Positions 6,168-6,479 of a DNA stretch of 6,479 nt are shown here, piece after piece. Under the pieces are notes generated by a model that ran no database searches, was not told where the DNA came from, and saw only the letters and a list, made by a program, of their open reading frames with translations. Origin of the DNA: DASUAO01 sp046484625 (GTDB lineage: Bacteria > Actinomycetota > Acidimicrobiia > IMCC26256 > PALSA-555). The translations under genes and the position numbers were made by a program. The stretch's first letter is position 1. Every line of letters begins with the position of its first letter. Location of the stretch: assembly GCA_046484625.1 (NCBI GenBank), contig JAWOIO010000209.1, positions 1 to 6,479 of the forward strand, read 5' to 3'.

Positions 6168-6479
6168 CTACCCGCGTTCCCAGGCGAGGCCGGCGGAAAG
6201 AACGATCTCGTCGCGCGGCGCGATCAGCTGCATGTTCCCGATCGCGAGGCCGGCCCAGCCGGTCAGGTTCACCCAGCGCAGGAACGAGCTGAGCGGGAGC
6301 CGGATCTCGAGCTCGTCCGCGTCCTCGGGCGGGAGCTCGACCGCATAGCATGGGCTGACGTAGAGGTCGACCTCCGGCTCGTAGCGGCGCCACTCGTCGA
6401 TCGCGCGGTAAGCCGCGCCGACCTCGTCCGGCGTCGCGCGCTGCGCCGCCTCGAGCTTGATCCGCATGACGTCCGAGTA
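6168..6479 (-). CDS. Probable amidase-signature family enzyme, C-terminal fragment
   Basis: The last 103 residues of a gene that continues beyond the right edge; the frame is open to 6479, so the internal ATG at 6467 is unlikely to be the true start. The visible part resembles the C-terminus of amidase-signature hydrolases (related to GatA and other amide hydrolases). It has a helix AYRAIDEWRRYEPEVDLYVSP, where a candidate active-site wall ends in Y-V-S-P. This is followed by SSFLRWVNLTGWAGLAIGNM, the place of the usual F-x-x-x-x-N-L-x-G motif, and a closing I-A-P-R-D-E. The catalytic Lys-Ser-Ser triad and the Gly/Ser-rich signature lie upstream, outside the window. The usual S-x-P-x-G-x-x-x-G-L-P-x-G-x-Q segment is shortened to AIGNMQLIAP. 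The substrate cannot be inferred. The gene ends 88 nt before the ABC-F start. Confidence 0.62.
   Translation of the reverse strand, partial: YSDVMRIKLEAAQRATPDEVGAAYRAIDEWRRYEPEVDLYVSPCYAVELPPEDADELEIRLPLSSFLRWVNLTGWAGLAIGNMQLIAPRDEIVLSAGLAWERG

Noticed and set aside
6168..6467. Complete 99-aa protein starting at ATG 6467
   Set aside because: The frame continues without a stop to the window edge and the content matches the tail of a longer amidase.

Overview
The window is strongly GC-rich. Every gene I can support lies on the minus strand, so transcription runs from high to low coordinates. Codon use (G/C at most third positions, frequent GTG starts), long spurious ORFs in the other frames, and a two-domain ABC-F protein of an actinobacterial type all suggest an actinobacterium. 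A Thermoleophilia-like lineage (Gaiellales/Solirubrobacterales) is my best guess, from remembered similarity only. The short contig-like segment suggests environmental or metagenomic origin.

Read in the direction of transcription, the layout is as follows. (1) 6479-6168: the 3' end of an amidase-family gene, cut by the window edge. (2) 6167-6080: an 88-nt leader with a GNRA hairpin, a four-codon ORF and an inverted repeat that brackets the Shine-Dalgarno of the next gene. (3) 6079-4742: an ABC-F type twin-ATPase whose first ATPase domain lacks the helical/arm segment between Q-loop and signature motif. (4) 4663-4196: a single-domain cupin. (5) 4195-4051: an intergenic region with a perfect AT-rich palindrome just upstream of a good sigma70-like promoter. 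(6) 4050-1 (edge): a branched-chain/hydrophobic amino-acid type (HAAT) ABC importer in the order livH, livM, substrate-binding protein, livG. livM overlaps livH by GTGA. The binding-protein gene has its own likely promoter and a set of 10-12 bp repeats. livG starts 4 nt after the binding-protein stop and runs off the left edge.

The importer genes should act together: an exported solute-binding protein delivers substrate to the LivH-LivM membrane pair, which is driven by LivG and presumably a LivF lying beyond the window. The substrate (branched-chain amino acids, other amino acids, or amides) cannot be fixed from sequence alone. Nothing visible ties the amidase, ABC-F and cupin genes to the importer apart from shared orientation.

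I see no new multi-gene system here. The points most worth checking are the shortened ABC-F ATPase with its structured leader, the loss of recognisable LivG sequence in the last ~95 bases at the left edge, and two candidate operator arrangements in the transporter locus. There is no tRNA, rRNA, CRISPR array, insertion sequence or convincing intrinsic terminator.
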